Of a stretch of 64,000 nt of DNA, positions 22,845-34,562 are shown one piece after another; within the stretch, counting starts at the first letter, position 1; every line of letters starts with the position of its first letter. The stretch comes from Mangifera indica (lineage: Eukaryota > Streptophyta > Magnoliopsida > Sapindales > Anacardiaceae). The translations under genes and the position numbers were made by a program. Location: positions 1 through 64,000 of the forward strand of contig NW_025401186.1 in NCBI RefSeq assembly GCF_011075055.1, written 5' to 3'. The notes beneath the pieces are model-generated. The model did no database searches and was not told the DNA's origin. It was given only the letters and a program-made list of their open reading frames with translations.

Positions 22845-25296
22845 ATAGCTACTTTTGAGGAAGTATATTAAATTAGTCAATACTCTTTGGGCCATTTGAT
22901 TTGCAGTAACGGAAGATTACCTTTAGAATTGACAATTTTTAATACAACTTATTAATCCGATAAGACATACAAAAAAAAAGAGATTAGAATTAAGTTTTTT
23001 TGACACAAAATTATTTCAAGTCAACCCCTATATGAGTTGAAATTAAATCAGGTACTAGTATAACTCACATGAAAGTAACCTAATACGATCCGAATTAAGT
23101 TATTTTAGAGAAATGTTATTTTAATATAATTTGTTATGGATAAATTATAAAAATGTTGAAAGATAATATCAACAGTAGTTAAAATCTTGACATATTACAT
23201 ATAATTGTATTTTTATATAATTGTAATTACTCATATTATTTTTTAATTTTATTTAAATATTTTATTTTATTATTTAAGTAGTGAGAATATAATTTGATTA
23301 GTTAGATTATTGATGTGCTTTAAAGATTTTAATATGTAATTTTTAAAACAATTGTAAACAAGACAAAATGTTATAATGTGTGTTTTATAAAAGTAGATTG
23401 AAGTAATTTGGTGAAAAAACTAAAATAGTAAAAATATTGTGAAGAGTGAAAATAATAGATAATTTTAAGTCAATTGGGTCAGATTAAATCAATTTGTATA
23501 TTTAAGGATTGTGTTAGAATTAAAAAATTTTGACACAATTCTAATTTAGGTTTGGTTGGAGTTGAAGGTCTCTGACATGAAACCTAAACTAACATGATAC
23601 AAACACGACTTTATGACATGATTTGTTAAGTCTAATTATCTTGGTAATCTATCTTTTATTATTTGTATTATCTTGTTTGGTGTTTGTCAATAATAAAATA
23701 TTACAATAATATTAAATTATCAATGATGATGTGATAAGTAATGTAGGTGGTACTCAGATTACCAAATCTATCATAAATTTTAAAAGATTACTAAAATAAT
23801 CTTGATTTTATTATAATTTTATTCTTATTTATTAATTTTTTTAAGACTAAAATACTCTTACTTTTAATTAATATAACAAGTAATATAAAATATATTTTAA
23901 AATAATTATACCTAAGAACATTTAAGTAAAATTATATTTTAGTATTTTTTTTATATATCTAACCAAATATAATGCTCATTTTTATCAAATATAGTAATAA
24001 TTTTTTAAGGTTATTATAATCTTCAAGATAATTTGCCTTAATATATGCTTAGGGTTAAATGAATATAGTTAGGATTAGACAAATTTGCCTTAATATATAG
24101 ATGGGTTTTTTAAAAAAAAAAAATCAAAGTCGACCATATTCAATAATTCAAACTAAGTGTATAACCAAGGTAGAGAAACTTTGGCTCAAAATCATCACTT
24201 TTCAAAACTGTTCATTGCTTTGGGATTGTGTTTTCCATTTTGGGCATGGGTTTAGAAATTTTAGTTTATAAATGTTCTAGTAGTCAAAAAATTGATTCAA
24301 TATTAGTATAAAAATTGACTCAATACTAGAAAAAAAAAAAAGTGATTTAGGAAGAGTTGTAGTTTATTTTTTGGTACAAAAAATCATGAGAATTTCTAGA
24401 CATCATTTCCCAAGTAGGTATGATTATGCCTAGCACTAGATTTTAGTTGAACCGAACCAGGTAAAGTTTGTTTTCGGGGGTTCAGCTCGAGCTTTGCGAG
24501 CCTAGAGAATAACTCATTTTTGTTTAACTTGCTTCATGAATCAAGAGTTCGTATTCGACACACATAAGACTCGGATTCATGTTGACAAACTAAACTTGGT
24601 TCTGGCTTACCAAACTCGTTCGCTCGAATTTGATTCCATTGTAACTTGTATGGTGCCGTTTAAAAAAAAAATTTAATATATTTTACCTTAGGTTTAGATT
24701 CATTTGAGTAAAGTCCATATCAAACTTAAACAAGTGTACTTCAAATCTAGCCCTATACCAATAGAATTTTGACAAAAGGGGTAAAAGTTAAAAATTTTTC
24801 CTTAGGCTTTTTGTGGGCACAATAAAATTGTACAAGGAAAACTTTGTTTAAGGGTAAATGGTATTTTTAGTAGCTACAATGAGAGGATTAAATGATAATT
24901 GTTGTTTTGCATTATGTTTTAAGGTTTTCAATGCATGAATTCCACTGTTGTAGTCATTTAAAGTGACAGATGTAATAATTTTTGTTAGGAGATCCAATTT
25001 ACTTGGCAAACATTGGCATTAGGAGAAAAAATTATTATTTAAACAAAGTTGACACCAAGATGGAAAGAGGTATAATGAGACTAAATATGTATTATTTAAA
25101 GAAAAAAAACAATACAAAGAAGGCAAAACTCAATAAATTATCACAAATATATCTTTTGTACCACTATATTTCCTCTTCCCTGTTGCACTCTGATTGTTGG
25201 CGCCATCACCCTTTCTCCATCCCAATCCAAGCTATAGTTGATGAATCCTTCCCTAGAACAAAAATTGAACAATGTCGGACTCGGATATCCAACTAA
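22845..25296. other. AT-rich spacer
   Basis: No gene was found. 24420-24740 contains GAGCTCG/CTCGAA-type words seen again near 47230-47345, 54180-54410 and 59110-59400, so it is probably an old dispersed repeat. Confidence 0.4.
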
Positions 25297-25389
25297 ATGT
25301 TTCCAACTTTGACCCAAAGGATTTGTGAGTCCTACGGAGTTTTTTGAGGTCCTCATGAGTTTGCACCGAAGACTTTTAATTATATATAA

Positions 25390-26423
25390 GGGAAAAGGAC
25401 TATTTCCCACGCATTTTTTAGAAGTATCTCAAACTTATACTCATGAAAGATAAAAAACTCTTTTTCCCACCCATAACTAAGCTACCGTCTAATTTTTCAG
25501 TTAAGGATAGGGGTAAACTCGGTATTTTACTGTTTAAAACCTTAAAATTTTTAAATTTCACCATTTCCCCCTCCAGGTTTTAAAAACTAACAACTCAACT
25601 CATCCTCAAAGTTTAAAAAGTTTAGATTTCAGCCCTAGAGTTTGCTCCCTTCTCCGACCACTAACGATGGCCGATGTATTCTATCGATTTCCTATCTCTG
25701 ACTACAAAGGACGACGAAGGACGTCCCTTCGTTGCCCAGATCTGGACGATGAAGTGTCGTCCAGATTTGGAAGAACAGATGTTTCGTCGTCCTTCGTCGT
25801 CACGTCTCGACAATGCGATGAGCGACAAAGGACAACGAAACGTCATCCTTTGCTGTCTAGTGGAGCGACGAAGAGAGACCTCTTCGTCGCACAGTGGTGC
25901 GACGAAGAGATCTCTGTCTCTTTGTCGCATTGTGCGACGAAAAGATCTTCGTCTCTTTGTCGCATTGTGCGACGAAGAGATCTTCGTCTCTTTGTCGCAC
26001 CGTGCGACGAGGAGATGAAGATCTCTTCATCACACCACCGTCGTCGTACTAAGAGAAAGAAGAGGCCGGTGATGACATTGGAAGATGAAGTTAAAGAATG
26101 GGGATGAAACTGCTATTTTTGAAAGTTATGGGGGGCTGTGTTTTGAAAAATATGGAAACCCTAGGTTTGGGGGTGAAAATGTTAGTTTTCAAAGTTTAAA
26201 AACTTTAGGTAAAGGTGAAATATTAGTTTTTAAAACCTAAGGGTGTGAAAAGTAATAAATTTTATAACTTTTTCTACAAACAGTAAAATACCAATTTTGC
26301 CCTTGTTTCTAACTGAAAAATTGGACGATAGTTTGGTCATGGGTGAAAAAAGGGATTTTTCATCCTTCGTAAATATAGGTTTGAGATAGACGTAAAAAAT
26401 AGGTGGGACATAGTCATTTTCCC
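25390..26423. mobile_element. MULE-type MITE, copy 3, with about 170-bp inverted ends
   Basis: The ends start GGGAAAAGGACTATTTCCCA and GGGAAAATGACTATGTCCCA. The inverted similarity continues for roughly 170 bp, with small changes. Flanks tatatataa (25381-25389) and tatatatta (26424-26432) match at 8 of 9 positions. The insertion postdates the segmental duplication because the partner segment lacks it. The interior carries five hairpin units (25865-26035). Confidence 0.87.
25865..26035. repeat. Five tandem near-palindromic hairpin units of about 35 bp
   Basis: Units start with GCGACGA at 25865, 25899, 25934, 25969 and 26004. Each folds back on itself: GCGACGAAGAGATC at one side and a CTCTTTGTCGC ending at the other. 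The fifth unit is degenerate. They make long open frames on both strands (25667-26107 and 25661-25930), which are repeat artefacts and not genes. Confidence 0.85.
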
Positions 26424-26885
26424 TATATATTAAGCTAACTTGGTAGGATCCGACTCTCTTGTATGTTTTTTGCTTTCTCACTCCAGTTTGCACGAAAATG
26501 GTGGGTCCTAAATCTGAATATATAATCAGTTTGGTCCAAGATCTGAGTTTATTTATTTATTTATTTTGAATACACCTCATCCCAAACTCAATCCGACTTT
26601 GAATCCGAAATATCATTGTCCGTTCAGATATCCACTTTTCCTTTCGCTGCCTCCACGAATGACAAAATATATAATAAAATAACTAAACATGCCTGGAGAA
26701 TTGTCATGGTACTACTAAATCTGTTATTGTGGAAACTGAGGAAATATTATTGCATCATCTTATTAGGAATACAGAACACAGAGGAAATATTATAAACGGT
26801 ATCCAGTCACATATCTTCAGAGAGGTACATGAAAATTACAAGAAGAAGAAACTTGAATGAGAAAGTTCATACGAATAACAAGTAA

Positions 26886-27386
26886 TTAAAAGTAATATTT
26901 GGAAATCAAAATGATTAACAAGGAGATGGCATACAGGGCCCAGCTGATACACTTGAGGATCAGCGGAAATGGAATGGCGATGGTGAAAACAACGGTCGTG
27001 GCAGCAAGAATGACTGAAACTTGCTCTAACACTTGAGTCAGGGTTGTGAAATCTCGGCCAATGATTTTTGCAACAATCAGAAGAAGAAAGATAAGAAAGA
27101 TGGCGAAAGAGAGAATAAGAAATGAAACAGGGAGCTGGGATTGAATCTTTGCAAACAGAAGAGCTATTTCAACTGCTGAGGTAAAGCAAAATTCCATAAC
27201 AACATCTTGCCACTGCTCCTGCAGAAACTGGTTGCCGTTGTGCTGAGGTACAACGACTGCTTGCGATTCTAAGTCGATAGAAGAGGAAGATGGTGTGTGT
27301 AATGGGTCTGATGTTTGAGGGATTTGGGAATTGATGAAGCTGGTGATTTTAGTAAAGAGAGCTTTGATACTCCCTGCAATGGGCAT
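26886..27386 (-). CDS. Small plant membrane protein, three predicted membrane segments (paralogue A)
   Basis: An intact single-exon frame of 166 residues. I do not recognise the family. Residues 1-65 are hydrophilic, with a serine-rich stretch (32-36) and PQHNGNQF. Membrane segments are likely at 86-109, 123-143 and 146-162; residues 66-81 are hydrophobic and may form an amphipathic helix. The protein ends SKYYF. The start is the M of MPIAGSIKALF, because the paralogue at 37320-37817 is conserved from exactly this point and diverges before it. A longer in-frame start exists at 27464 but lies upstream of the TATA box. Substitutions between the two copies are mostly conservative and neither has a break, which suggests both are kept. 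Location in a membrane is inferred from hydrophobicity only. Confidence 0.78.
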   Translation of the reverse strand: MPIAGSIKALFTKITSFINSQIPQTSDPLHTPSSSSIDLESQAVVVPQHNGNQFLQEQWQDVVMEFCFTSAVEIALLFAKIQSQLPVSFLILSFAIFLIFLLLIVAKIIGRDFTTLTQVLEQVSVILAATTVVFTIAIPFPLILKCISWALYAISLLIILISKYYF

Positions 27387-27423
27387 TTTGAATTTGTTGG
27401 TGTGTTCAAGATTTGGGTTGCAT

Positions 27424-27431
27424 CTTTTATA
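27424..27431 (-). promoter_or_regulatory. TATA box of paralogue A
   Basis: TATAAAAG on the minus strand ends 37 bp before the ATG. The same position in the paralogue holds TATAAATAAAAG (37856-37867), and the sequence between TATA box and start is nearly the same in both copies. Confidence 0.7.
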
Positions 27432-27440
27432 GGAAGTTGT

Positions 27441-27450
27441 CGGATATTCG
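27441..27450. promoter_or_regulatory. Palindromic CGGATATTCG promoter word
   Basis: CGGATATTCG lies about 10 bp upstream of the TATA box. The same word is found at the same place upstream of paralogue B (37878-37887) and again further upstream of both (27528-27537, 38098-38107). A function as a regulator site is an inference. Confidence 0.45.
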
Positions 27451-28275
27451 GAACAAAAGATCATTTACAGGACTTTTTGACTATGATGTGGGCTTCTGTC
27501 CCATTTCTGACAAGGCTTTCGAATAGTCGGATATTCGATCCGATAAAATATTTGGATTTCTCTTACTTATGTAAGATAAAATCAATGATGTGAAAGGCAA
27601 CATTTGGAAACTTGGATTGGAACCGGTCTGATCGGGACCTGTTGATGGCAAAAGCTCCAAGTGATAGTCTAATGGTCATTAGCCATTGGATTGGACTGTA
27701 TGGAACTGCAGTTCAACCAAGACTTTGTGTTGGTTTGTGATTGAATCTTGTTTTAATCTGAAAATGAGTCATCAAAAAAGTTACAATCGACATTGGAAAA
27801 GAAAATGATGTTAAGTTTAATAACTAAATTAAACATTAATTGGAAGCAATTAATAGCTATTGAATGCAGAATGTTAAGTTTATAAGGTCGGTTTTTGGGA
27901 AAACATTAATTTGTACAAGGACAATGCAAAATGTCCAATTTATTAAAAAATTAGAATCCAAATTTAAATATCCGGTTAAGAAGTGGTAGGAAGTGTCGAC
28001 CGTACAAGGTCAATGCTTCCGAATAGTCCGTAATCCGATCTGCTAAAACCTAGACAGTTTGGCTTCTTCCAGGTAAGTACAATCAGGAGAGAGAAACGGA
28101 ATAGAATTGTTGACCTTTGCTTGTTTATTTGAAAGAATCAATAGATAATCAGGATCCCAAGTCCCAACTCTCAAGGTTTTAGTTTTCATTTGTAAGAAAT
28201 TGACAGGTTAATTTGGACCCACCAATTGGAAATTGTTGTAAAATTAATAGAATTCGGACATGATCCGAGTGGGAT

Positions 28276-28667
28276 GTTATTTGATTAAATTAAAGAATGC
28301 AAAGAAATGAGTTTGGTTGCTGGGTAGTGCTCCCTCCAACTCCTTTATTAATTGATTAAATTCTATTGGATTAGAATTCGGATTTTAGCTTCTCCAATTG
28401 AAGAAGCTACCATATATCAGTTGGAAAAAACTTCCTCCATCCACTTAAGATTAATAATTTGAGATTGATTGTGAAAACTTCTAATTTTCAACACACCAAC
28501 AATCAAACTAAACCTTTAGAAGGTAGAACATTGACAGACATAAAGTAAAAGAACTTCTAAGAAAATGGGATTTTATACCAGTGTATTCTGATTGAACATT
28601 AAATAATACTATATAGCTACAATTAAAAAAGACATTTAATGGAATTTATTTTATGGCATTTAATCAA
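28276..28667. other. AT-rich spacer
   Basis: No gene or clear repeat was seen between the duplicated segment and the truncated MITE. Confidence 0.4.
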
Positions 28668-29160
28668 GGCCAAAGCACTATTTCCCTCCCAAGTTTTAAT
28701 ATAAAAACAAAAACACACCTAAGAGGTTTCAAAAATTTAAAGACTCACTCATGACCCAATTTTTGTTAAAAATCTTAGTTACGGTTAGGGGTAAAATCAT
28801 CATTTATTAAAAAATTTAAAAAATTAAAGTTTTATCATATTTTCCTCTATAGATTTAAAAGTCTCACAATTCTCTCATCTAAAGTTTTCAAGTTTTGAAA
28901 AGTGACAATTTCACATCCAAATTCCAAGGTTTTTTTTCTCTCCTCTTCGGCAACAACAACCATCTGAAGACGAAATAGAGGGTCAACAACCATCTCTAGT
29001 AGATGAATCTCCATCTCCGTCAATAAAGAAATGTTGTCTCTTTGTCAACAGAGATGAAGATTCGTTTGTTGGAGATTATTGTAGGTTTTTTGTCTCGTCT
29101 TCAAATGGTCGTCGTCATCAGGGAAGGGAGAAAGAAATGAAAGAGGGAAATGATATTGTT
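28668..29160. mobile_element. MULE-type MITE, copy 4, one end only
   Basis: The left end GGCCAAAGCACTATTTCCCT matches the family ends, and the following 'aggggtaaaatcatcattta' part matches the other copies. No inverted right end was found, so this copy is truncated near 29160. Confidence 0.68.
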
Positions 29161-29520
29161 TCATTCATATTAGAGATGTCAATTGGGGCTAGCATTGACC
29201 TGGTACGGAAAAAATGGTCCATGTTAGGTTACAAGTTTCGTAGGTCGTGCTATAGGTTGTCGGATAAGTCCTGTGAGGCTAATACATCCTGGTCAAAATA
29301 TTAAATAATTATAATTAATCAATAATTAATTAAAAATTATTAGACAAAATAACGTTGTTTTATCAGTAAGTCATAAATTTGAATCATGAATCCGAGTAAC
29401 AAATCTAATCCATGAATTCGAATCATAAACTTGAGTGGAACTAGAATTGAACTTAGGCAAAATCATTTGGAAGCTTAAATCTAGTAGCACAACTTAAAAC
29501 TAAAATAATCCCAAAAAATT
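29161..29520. other. Spacer with a short GC-richer part
   Basis: 29175-29300 resembles the repeat at 58560-58800 ('gatgtcaa...', 'ggtcgtgct'), probably a non-autonomous element without clear ends. No gene was seen. Confidence 0.35.
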
Positions 29521-30120
29521 TGTCCACAAAATTAAGTGTTAAGTTTTGATGGACGAAATTAAAATTTTGTATCTAAAAAATATTACTTTCAACGAAATTA
29601 AAATGTCCCTAAACTTTAATGTTAAGCTTTGGTGGATGAATTTAGAATTTCATTCTCTAAAATTATCATTATAGGATGAAACTAAAATTGTCCTTAAAAT
29701 TTTTATCTTCAAAATTGAGATGAAACTAAAATTTCATTCCTTAAAAATATTAGTTTGGGATGAAACCAAACATGCCCCTGAAAATGAATTTTATGTTTTG
29801 AGGGACGAAAGTTATCATTTTAAGACAAAAATAAATTTGTTTATAAAATTATCATTCTGAAACAAAACTAAAATTAACCCTAAAAATAAATTTTAAGTGT
29901 TTGTAATGAAATTAAAATTTTGTCTTCTAAAATTATCGTTTTGAAACAAAAATAAAATCATCCGTAAAATTATTATTCTGTTACAAAACTAAAAATGTCA
30001 ATAAAAATGAATCCTAAATTTTGGGAAAAGAAATAAGAATTTTATCCGCTAAAATAATCATTCAGGGGCAAAATTTCGTCCATAAAAATAACATTATAGA
30101 AGAAATTAAAATTATTCTTA
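29521..30120. repeat. Degenerate tandem repeat array
   Basis: About six diverged units of 80-120 bp can be counted. Each has a 'gacgaaattaaaattt' core followed by 'aaaattatcatt' and 'gaaacaaaactaaaatt'. Unit starts are near 29538, 29621, 29701, 29788, 29888 and 30010. The open frame 30021-30248 arises inside and just past it and has no domain. Confidence 0.6.
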
Positions 30121-30835
30121 AATATTTAGCCTTTAAACAAAATATTCGTTATAGTGCATTTTGTGTACTAGAACCATTTTCTCCACCAATCACGGCCATA
30201 TCATCAAACAAGAATTTCCTTCTACCAACTTTCAGTCTTCTCCAATAAGAACCAACTTCATAGACAAGAAGAGTGAACGGAAAATATAATACAAAGACCT
30301 TTAAGCCAAGTGCTCTCATACCATTTAAAAAGGTAAAATAGAAATTTCTTAACAAAAGGAGAAGAACAATGAATGATTGAAGCATGTAATCAAATTACAT
30401 CGTATATATGTTGAATTTATAGCATTAAGCTTACAACAATATGTCATAAAAATACTCACTTATTGACCAAACAATCAGAAATAATCAAATTGCTAAAAAA
30501 GAAAATGACATCTTACTTATTGGCCAAGCTTCAAAAAATAAAAAGAAAAAAGTTAACTCATTAAACACAATAAACTAATAGTAAGACGCACCAATTTATC
30601 TAAAACTTTTGACACTTAGTATAGAATTTTCTTCCATGCGTGCGCATGTGTATTTGACATTAAAAGCTAGAGGGTTTAGGGTTAAATTCTAAATATTTGC
30701 ACCATTAAGTCTGACGTATTCCTTTCCTTTTACAATATATAAACCTATGGACTGTGCACTTTATGGGTGTTTTTCCTATTTCAAAAATGACTATAGGATT
30801 TTATGTATTAGGCTAACTACCATGGCTAGGAGGTT
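30121..30835. other. AT-rich spacer
   Basis: No gene was seen. The minus-strand frame 30149-30385 is hydrophobic but matches no family and lacks start context. Confidence 0.35.
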
Positions 30836-31185
30836 AATTTATACATAAGTGAAATACTCTAGTATGAGGTATGCAAAGGCTACTATAACTTTCTCCGAGG
30901 TTGTCTGGTGGGGGAGTAAAATTATTCCTGTTTCATACATTGGGTATTTTGGGTACCAAACGAGCCACTTCAAATAGGTTTTTCACTCTGGCCCAAAATA
31001 TGATTAATCTTGTATGGGTTGCATGATCCTTTAATAGTGTACTAGATTTATTTAGAAGTTGGGCATTCCTGGGCCACCAAACGTAACTGGTGGTTTCTGG
31101 GTCATGACCAGCAACAACTATAATTTTATTAAAGACTATTTCCACATCTTCAATTGATTGGTGTACTCTCACTAAATCACTAGAG
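30836..31185 (-). pseudogene. psbC: Nuclear copy of chloroplast psbC (NUPT), decayed fragment
   Basis: The minus strand reads VVAGHDPETTSYVWWPRNAQ, LLNKSSTLLKDHATHTRLII and FWARVKNLFEVARLVPK. This lines up with the N-terminal third of photosystem II protein CP43. A one-base change of frame after the PKIP segment is followed by YETGIILLPHQTT, matching the YEQGLILLPH part of psbC. Upstream, 'gaagatgtggaaa' corresponds to the start region of the plastid gene. CP43 binds antenna chlorophyll in the thylakoid; this copy lacks the rest of the gene, has changed residues and frameshifts and cannot function. The amount of divergence suggests an old transfer. Transfer by way of the mitochondrial genome cannot be excluded. 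Confidence 0.88.
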
Positions 31186-31450
31186 TTTTACCCCAAGTCT
31201 TTCAATTGTAGCATTAAGCAAATTACTTCCAATTTTTTATATGAATATTTATCCCAACAAGAGGCATGTGAAATTAGATGTGTGATCTTATGCAAGAGAT
31301 AATGAATAGTTGAACTGAGGTTGTGACTTTGTGTAAGAGATTATGATGACAAGGATATTTTAAATGTGGTTTAACTAGCTACTTGAGAGTCTACGTTTAC
31401 AGTTATATTATTTATGTCATCATTAAATGCATATAATTATGATTTTATGA
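31186..31450. other. Spacer before the Copia-2 element
   Basis: No feature was seen. It ends with tatga, the probable left target-site duplication of Copia-2 (tataa on the right). Confidence 0.4.
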
Positions 31451-31968
31451 TATTGTAGATTCGAACCCCAAGATATTTTGATTCGTGTAACATCAGAGTG
31501 AAAAAGAAAAAAATAATAATAACACGATATACTTGGTTCAAATTTTGTAAAGAAATCATACATCTAAGATAGAGGCATTCTTTTGGTTGAATCCACTATT
31601 TATCAAGTTCTATTATAAGAATATAAACACATGACTCTTTTTAACTTTTATACAACCACACAGTATACAAAACCATATACAGAGTAAAACAAAATCAAAG
31701 AGGACTTAACTTCACTAGAGAGATATCATTGATCGAACTTAAGAGCGAAAACCCTAGCATGCTCCAACAAATGCAAGGTAGAGAAGAAGAATATACAGTG
31801 CCCTTCTTCTCTTGATGCAATACATGGTGAAAGAGAGACTTTATACTTTAGTCAAAAAAGTGAAAATGCAAATGACTAGAGTGCCCTTACTTAAACACTG
31901 AAATGATTAATGCACTCTTTAACACAGAATTACAAATATGCCCTTATAGTTTGAGACAAAATATTACA
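31451..31968 (-). repeat. 3' LTR of Copia-2
   Basis: On the minus strand it starts TGTAATATTTTGTCTCAAAC and aligns with 35668-36169. Its far end shows TATTGTAG where the partner has TGTTATAG. Confidence 0.87.
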
Positions 31969-32042
31969 AACTCCACCTTGTTGAAAACTATAAGACTAAA
32001 AACCATGAAATCAACCAAGAAAAACACTTATACAAAAACAAT

Positions 32043-32480
32043 TTATACATTTCCAATATACAACAAGTCTAAGGCAATCCTAAACTCGTTTATTGGAATA
32101 GCTTTTGTCAAAATATCAGTAGGATTGATCTCTAAAGCAATTTTCTTCAGAATTACCTGACCATTAGACAAAACTTCCTTTATAAAATGCAACCTAACAT
32201 CTATATGTTTTGTTCTTTCATAAAAAAAAATACTATTTCTGGATAGATGCATTGCACTTTGATAGTTACAATATATCACAAGAGTACCACAACTCAACCC
32301 CGACTCTTTTGTTATACCCTTTAGCTTCCTTAATAGCTTCTGTTAGTGTAACATACTCAACTTATGTTATAGACAAAGTAACAATATGCAGAAGACAACT
32401 CTTTCAACTTATCCCATTATCACCAAAGCGAAAATATATCTAGTTAGAGACTTCCTTTTGTCTAAATCTATAGCATAATC
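32043..32480 (-). pseudogene. Copia-2 RNase H remnant
   Basis: The frame 32043-32297 ends with KHIDVRLHFIKEVLSNGQVI and EINPTDILTKAIP, the typical end of a Copia polyprotein. Upstream pieces near 32440-32300 (DYAIDLDKRKS and similar) belong to the same domain in other frames. Confidence 0.85.
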
Positions 32481-32489
32481 TAAATCACA

Positions 32490-32960
32490 TTACCTTTTTA
32501 TATCACTATCTTAGTGCTTGTTTTAAACATGATCTTTTTAGCAGGCAAATCATATCTTCAAATCTAGGTTTCACAAAACCCTTTGGTTGCTCTATCAATA
32601 TCTGCTCTTCTAAATTACCATGAAGAAAAATAGTAGTAACATTTAGCTATTCAAGTTCTAAATCAAATAACGCTATAATAGATAAAATAAGTTTTATTGA
32701 TGTATATTTAACTACAGGTGAAAAAATTTCATGATAGTCAATTCTTTCTACTTGGGAAAAACCTTTCACAATAACTCTAGCCTTAAACCTTCCATTTTCA
32801 AAGCTTGGAACAACAAGTTTTCTTTTAAAAACCTATTTATAGCCTTTTTTTTTTTTATTTACAGGTTTTTTAACAAGAATCCATGTGTTATTTTTATGTA
32901 GGGAATTTATTTTAGCTTGCATGGCATCTAACCATTCATTTTTACGCTTACTCATATAGT
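32490..32960 (-). pseudogene. Copia-2 reverse transcriptase remnant without palm motif
   Basis: The minus strand reads KARVIVKGFSQVERIDYHEI, FSPVVKYTSIKLILSIIALF, LHGNLEEQILIEQPKGF and KQALR. It then passes straight into RNase H sequence. The YVDD catalytic part and the rest of the domain are deleted near 32490. Confidence 0.82.
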
Positions 32961-33439
32961 CTTGTTTGAAATTTATATGTTCATTTAATTTAATACAATC
33001 ACCTATATTAAATGCATGTGATATGAAATCTATTTGAGCATATCTAAATGACAGTTTAATAGATCTTTTAGACCTATCTCTAGCAAATTAATAATCAAAA
33101 AGATCAAAATGCACATTATTGTCTAAACTAATTTGACTCTGACTTTGTGATGGTTATTAGTTCAAACCCCTATCTTCATACTTTGAAGCATGAATTGGAT
33201 CTAAGCCTAAACTAGGTCCATCACTTGACTCAAGACTATCAAGCTTACCCAAGTCAGAGTTCTCCATCTAAATATGAACTTGTTTAGATTAAGATTGGTT
33301 AGAAATAAATAGATCTTTATAAAAAAAAAAAAAATCATTAAACACAACATCCCTACTAATCACACATTGTAATTCATCAATTAATCGGACTTTATAACCC
33401 TTAGTCCTTAAAGGGTATCCTAAGAAAATAACTCTTAAA

Positions 33440-34300
33440 ACTCTAGGGTTCAACTTACCCTAATTCACATGGATATAGGCAAGACATCCAAAAGGTCTCA
33501 AGTGATTTAACTTAGGTGGTCTACCAGACCACAATTCAATAGGAGTTTTAAAATTAATAGCAGAAGAAGGTGATCTATTGATCAAATAGTAAGCAGTAAT
33601 AACTACTTCAGCCCAAAATTTCTTACTCAATCTCAAGTCAACCAACATGCATCTTACCTTATTCAGAATGGTTCTATTCATCATTTCTGTAAGACCATTC
33701 TATTGAGGAATGTCTATATAGGTTCTACGTCTCAAGATTCCAAAATGTTTACAGAATTCAGCAAATTAGCTATTATAGAATTTAAGAACATTGTCTGTTC
33801 TTTAAACTTTTAATTTTTTATTAGTTTGATTTTCAACAAGATTTTTCCATTCTTTGTAAAATTCAAAAGCTTGATCTTTATTTTTTAAGAAATAAACTCA
33901 TACTCTTCTTGAAAAATCATCTATAAAGGTTAAAAAATAATGAGCATTAGACAGAGAATTAGGTACTTAAGGAAAACCCTACAGATCTGAATGCACATAA
34001 TTAAGAATATTTTTTTATTTGTGAGTAGTAGCAGTAAACTTTAGCCTTTAAGACTTCCTAAAGACATAATTCTCACAAAACTCCAATGTAGAAATTTTGT
34101 TAGAATTGATCAAGTTTTGTTTACAAAGTTCTTGCAAGCCCAAACTACTAATGTGTCTTAGCTTTTTATGCCACCACTTAATTTCATCGAACTTATTAGC
34201 TTTAGAGGACATTAAGTCACCTACAATTGTTCCCTCCAAGATGTATAACCGATTCATCAATTTAGCTCTCATAAAACTAAAACTTCTTTCATTATCCTAA
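33440..34300 (-). pseudogene. Copia-2 integrase and pre-integrase remnant
   Basis: 33460-33684 encodes MMNRTILNKVRCMLVDLRLS and YYLINRSPSSAINFKTPIEL, the integrase segment before the RT. 34048-34272 encodes the pre-integrase segment (WWHKKLRHISSLGLQELCKQ). Stops and frame changes separate them. Confidence 0.85.
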
Positions 34301-34562
34301 GCACACCTTTATGAGACTTATAAGAATAACCATTGGAATCTAACAAATATAAAGATATTATGTTTTTACCTAATTTGGGGACTAATTTGACATCCTTAAG
34401 AATTTTAATAGAACCATCAACAAGTTTCAGTTTTATTGCACCTATACCAGTAACCTCAGATGAATCAGCATTACCCATTAAGACTTTTCCCCTATTTACA
34501 TGTTTTAAATGTAAAAACCAATCTTCTCTAGGTGTCATGTGATAGGTGTATCTCGAATCCAT
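34269..34562 (-). pseudogene. Copia-2 protease remnant
   Basis: The frame reads MDSRYTYHMTPREDWFLHLK with D-S-R in place of the D-S-G active site. GKVLMGNADSSEVTGIGAIK and LVPKLGKNIISL follow, the Tork-type protease C-terminal segment. Confidence 0.82.

Larger units (their letters stand above)
25297..28275. repeat. Segmental duplication, copy 1 (partner 36535-38325)
   Basis: The pieces 25297-25389 and 26424-28275 align with 36535-38325. Landmarks are 'ttttgaggtc', 'gtgggtcctaaatctgaatat', the whole membrane-protein gene, its promoter and the downstream-lying CGAATAGTCGGATATTCG words. The MITE at 25390-26423 is absent from the partner. Confidence 0.82.

Noticed and set aside
25661..26107. Long open frames on both strands (up to 146 residues) with repeated arginine/serine/cysteine words
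   Set aside because: They are produced by the hairpin repeat inside a MITE and have no gene signals.
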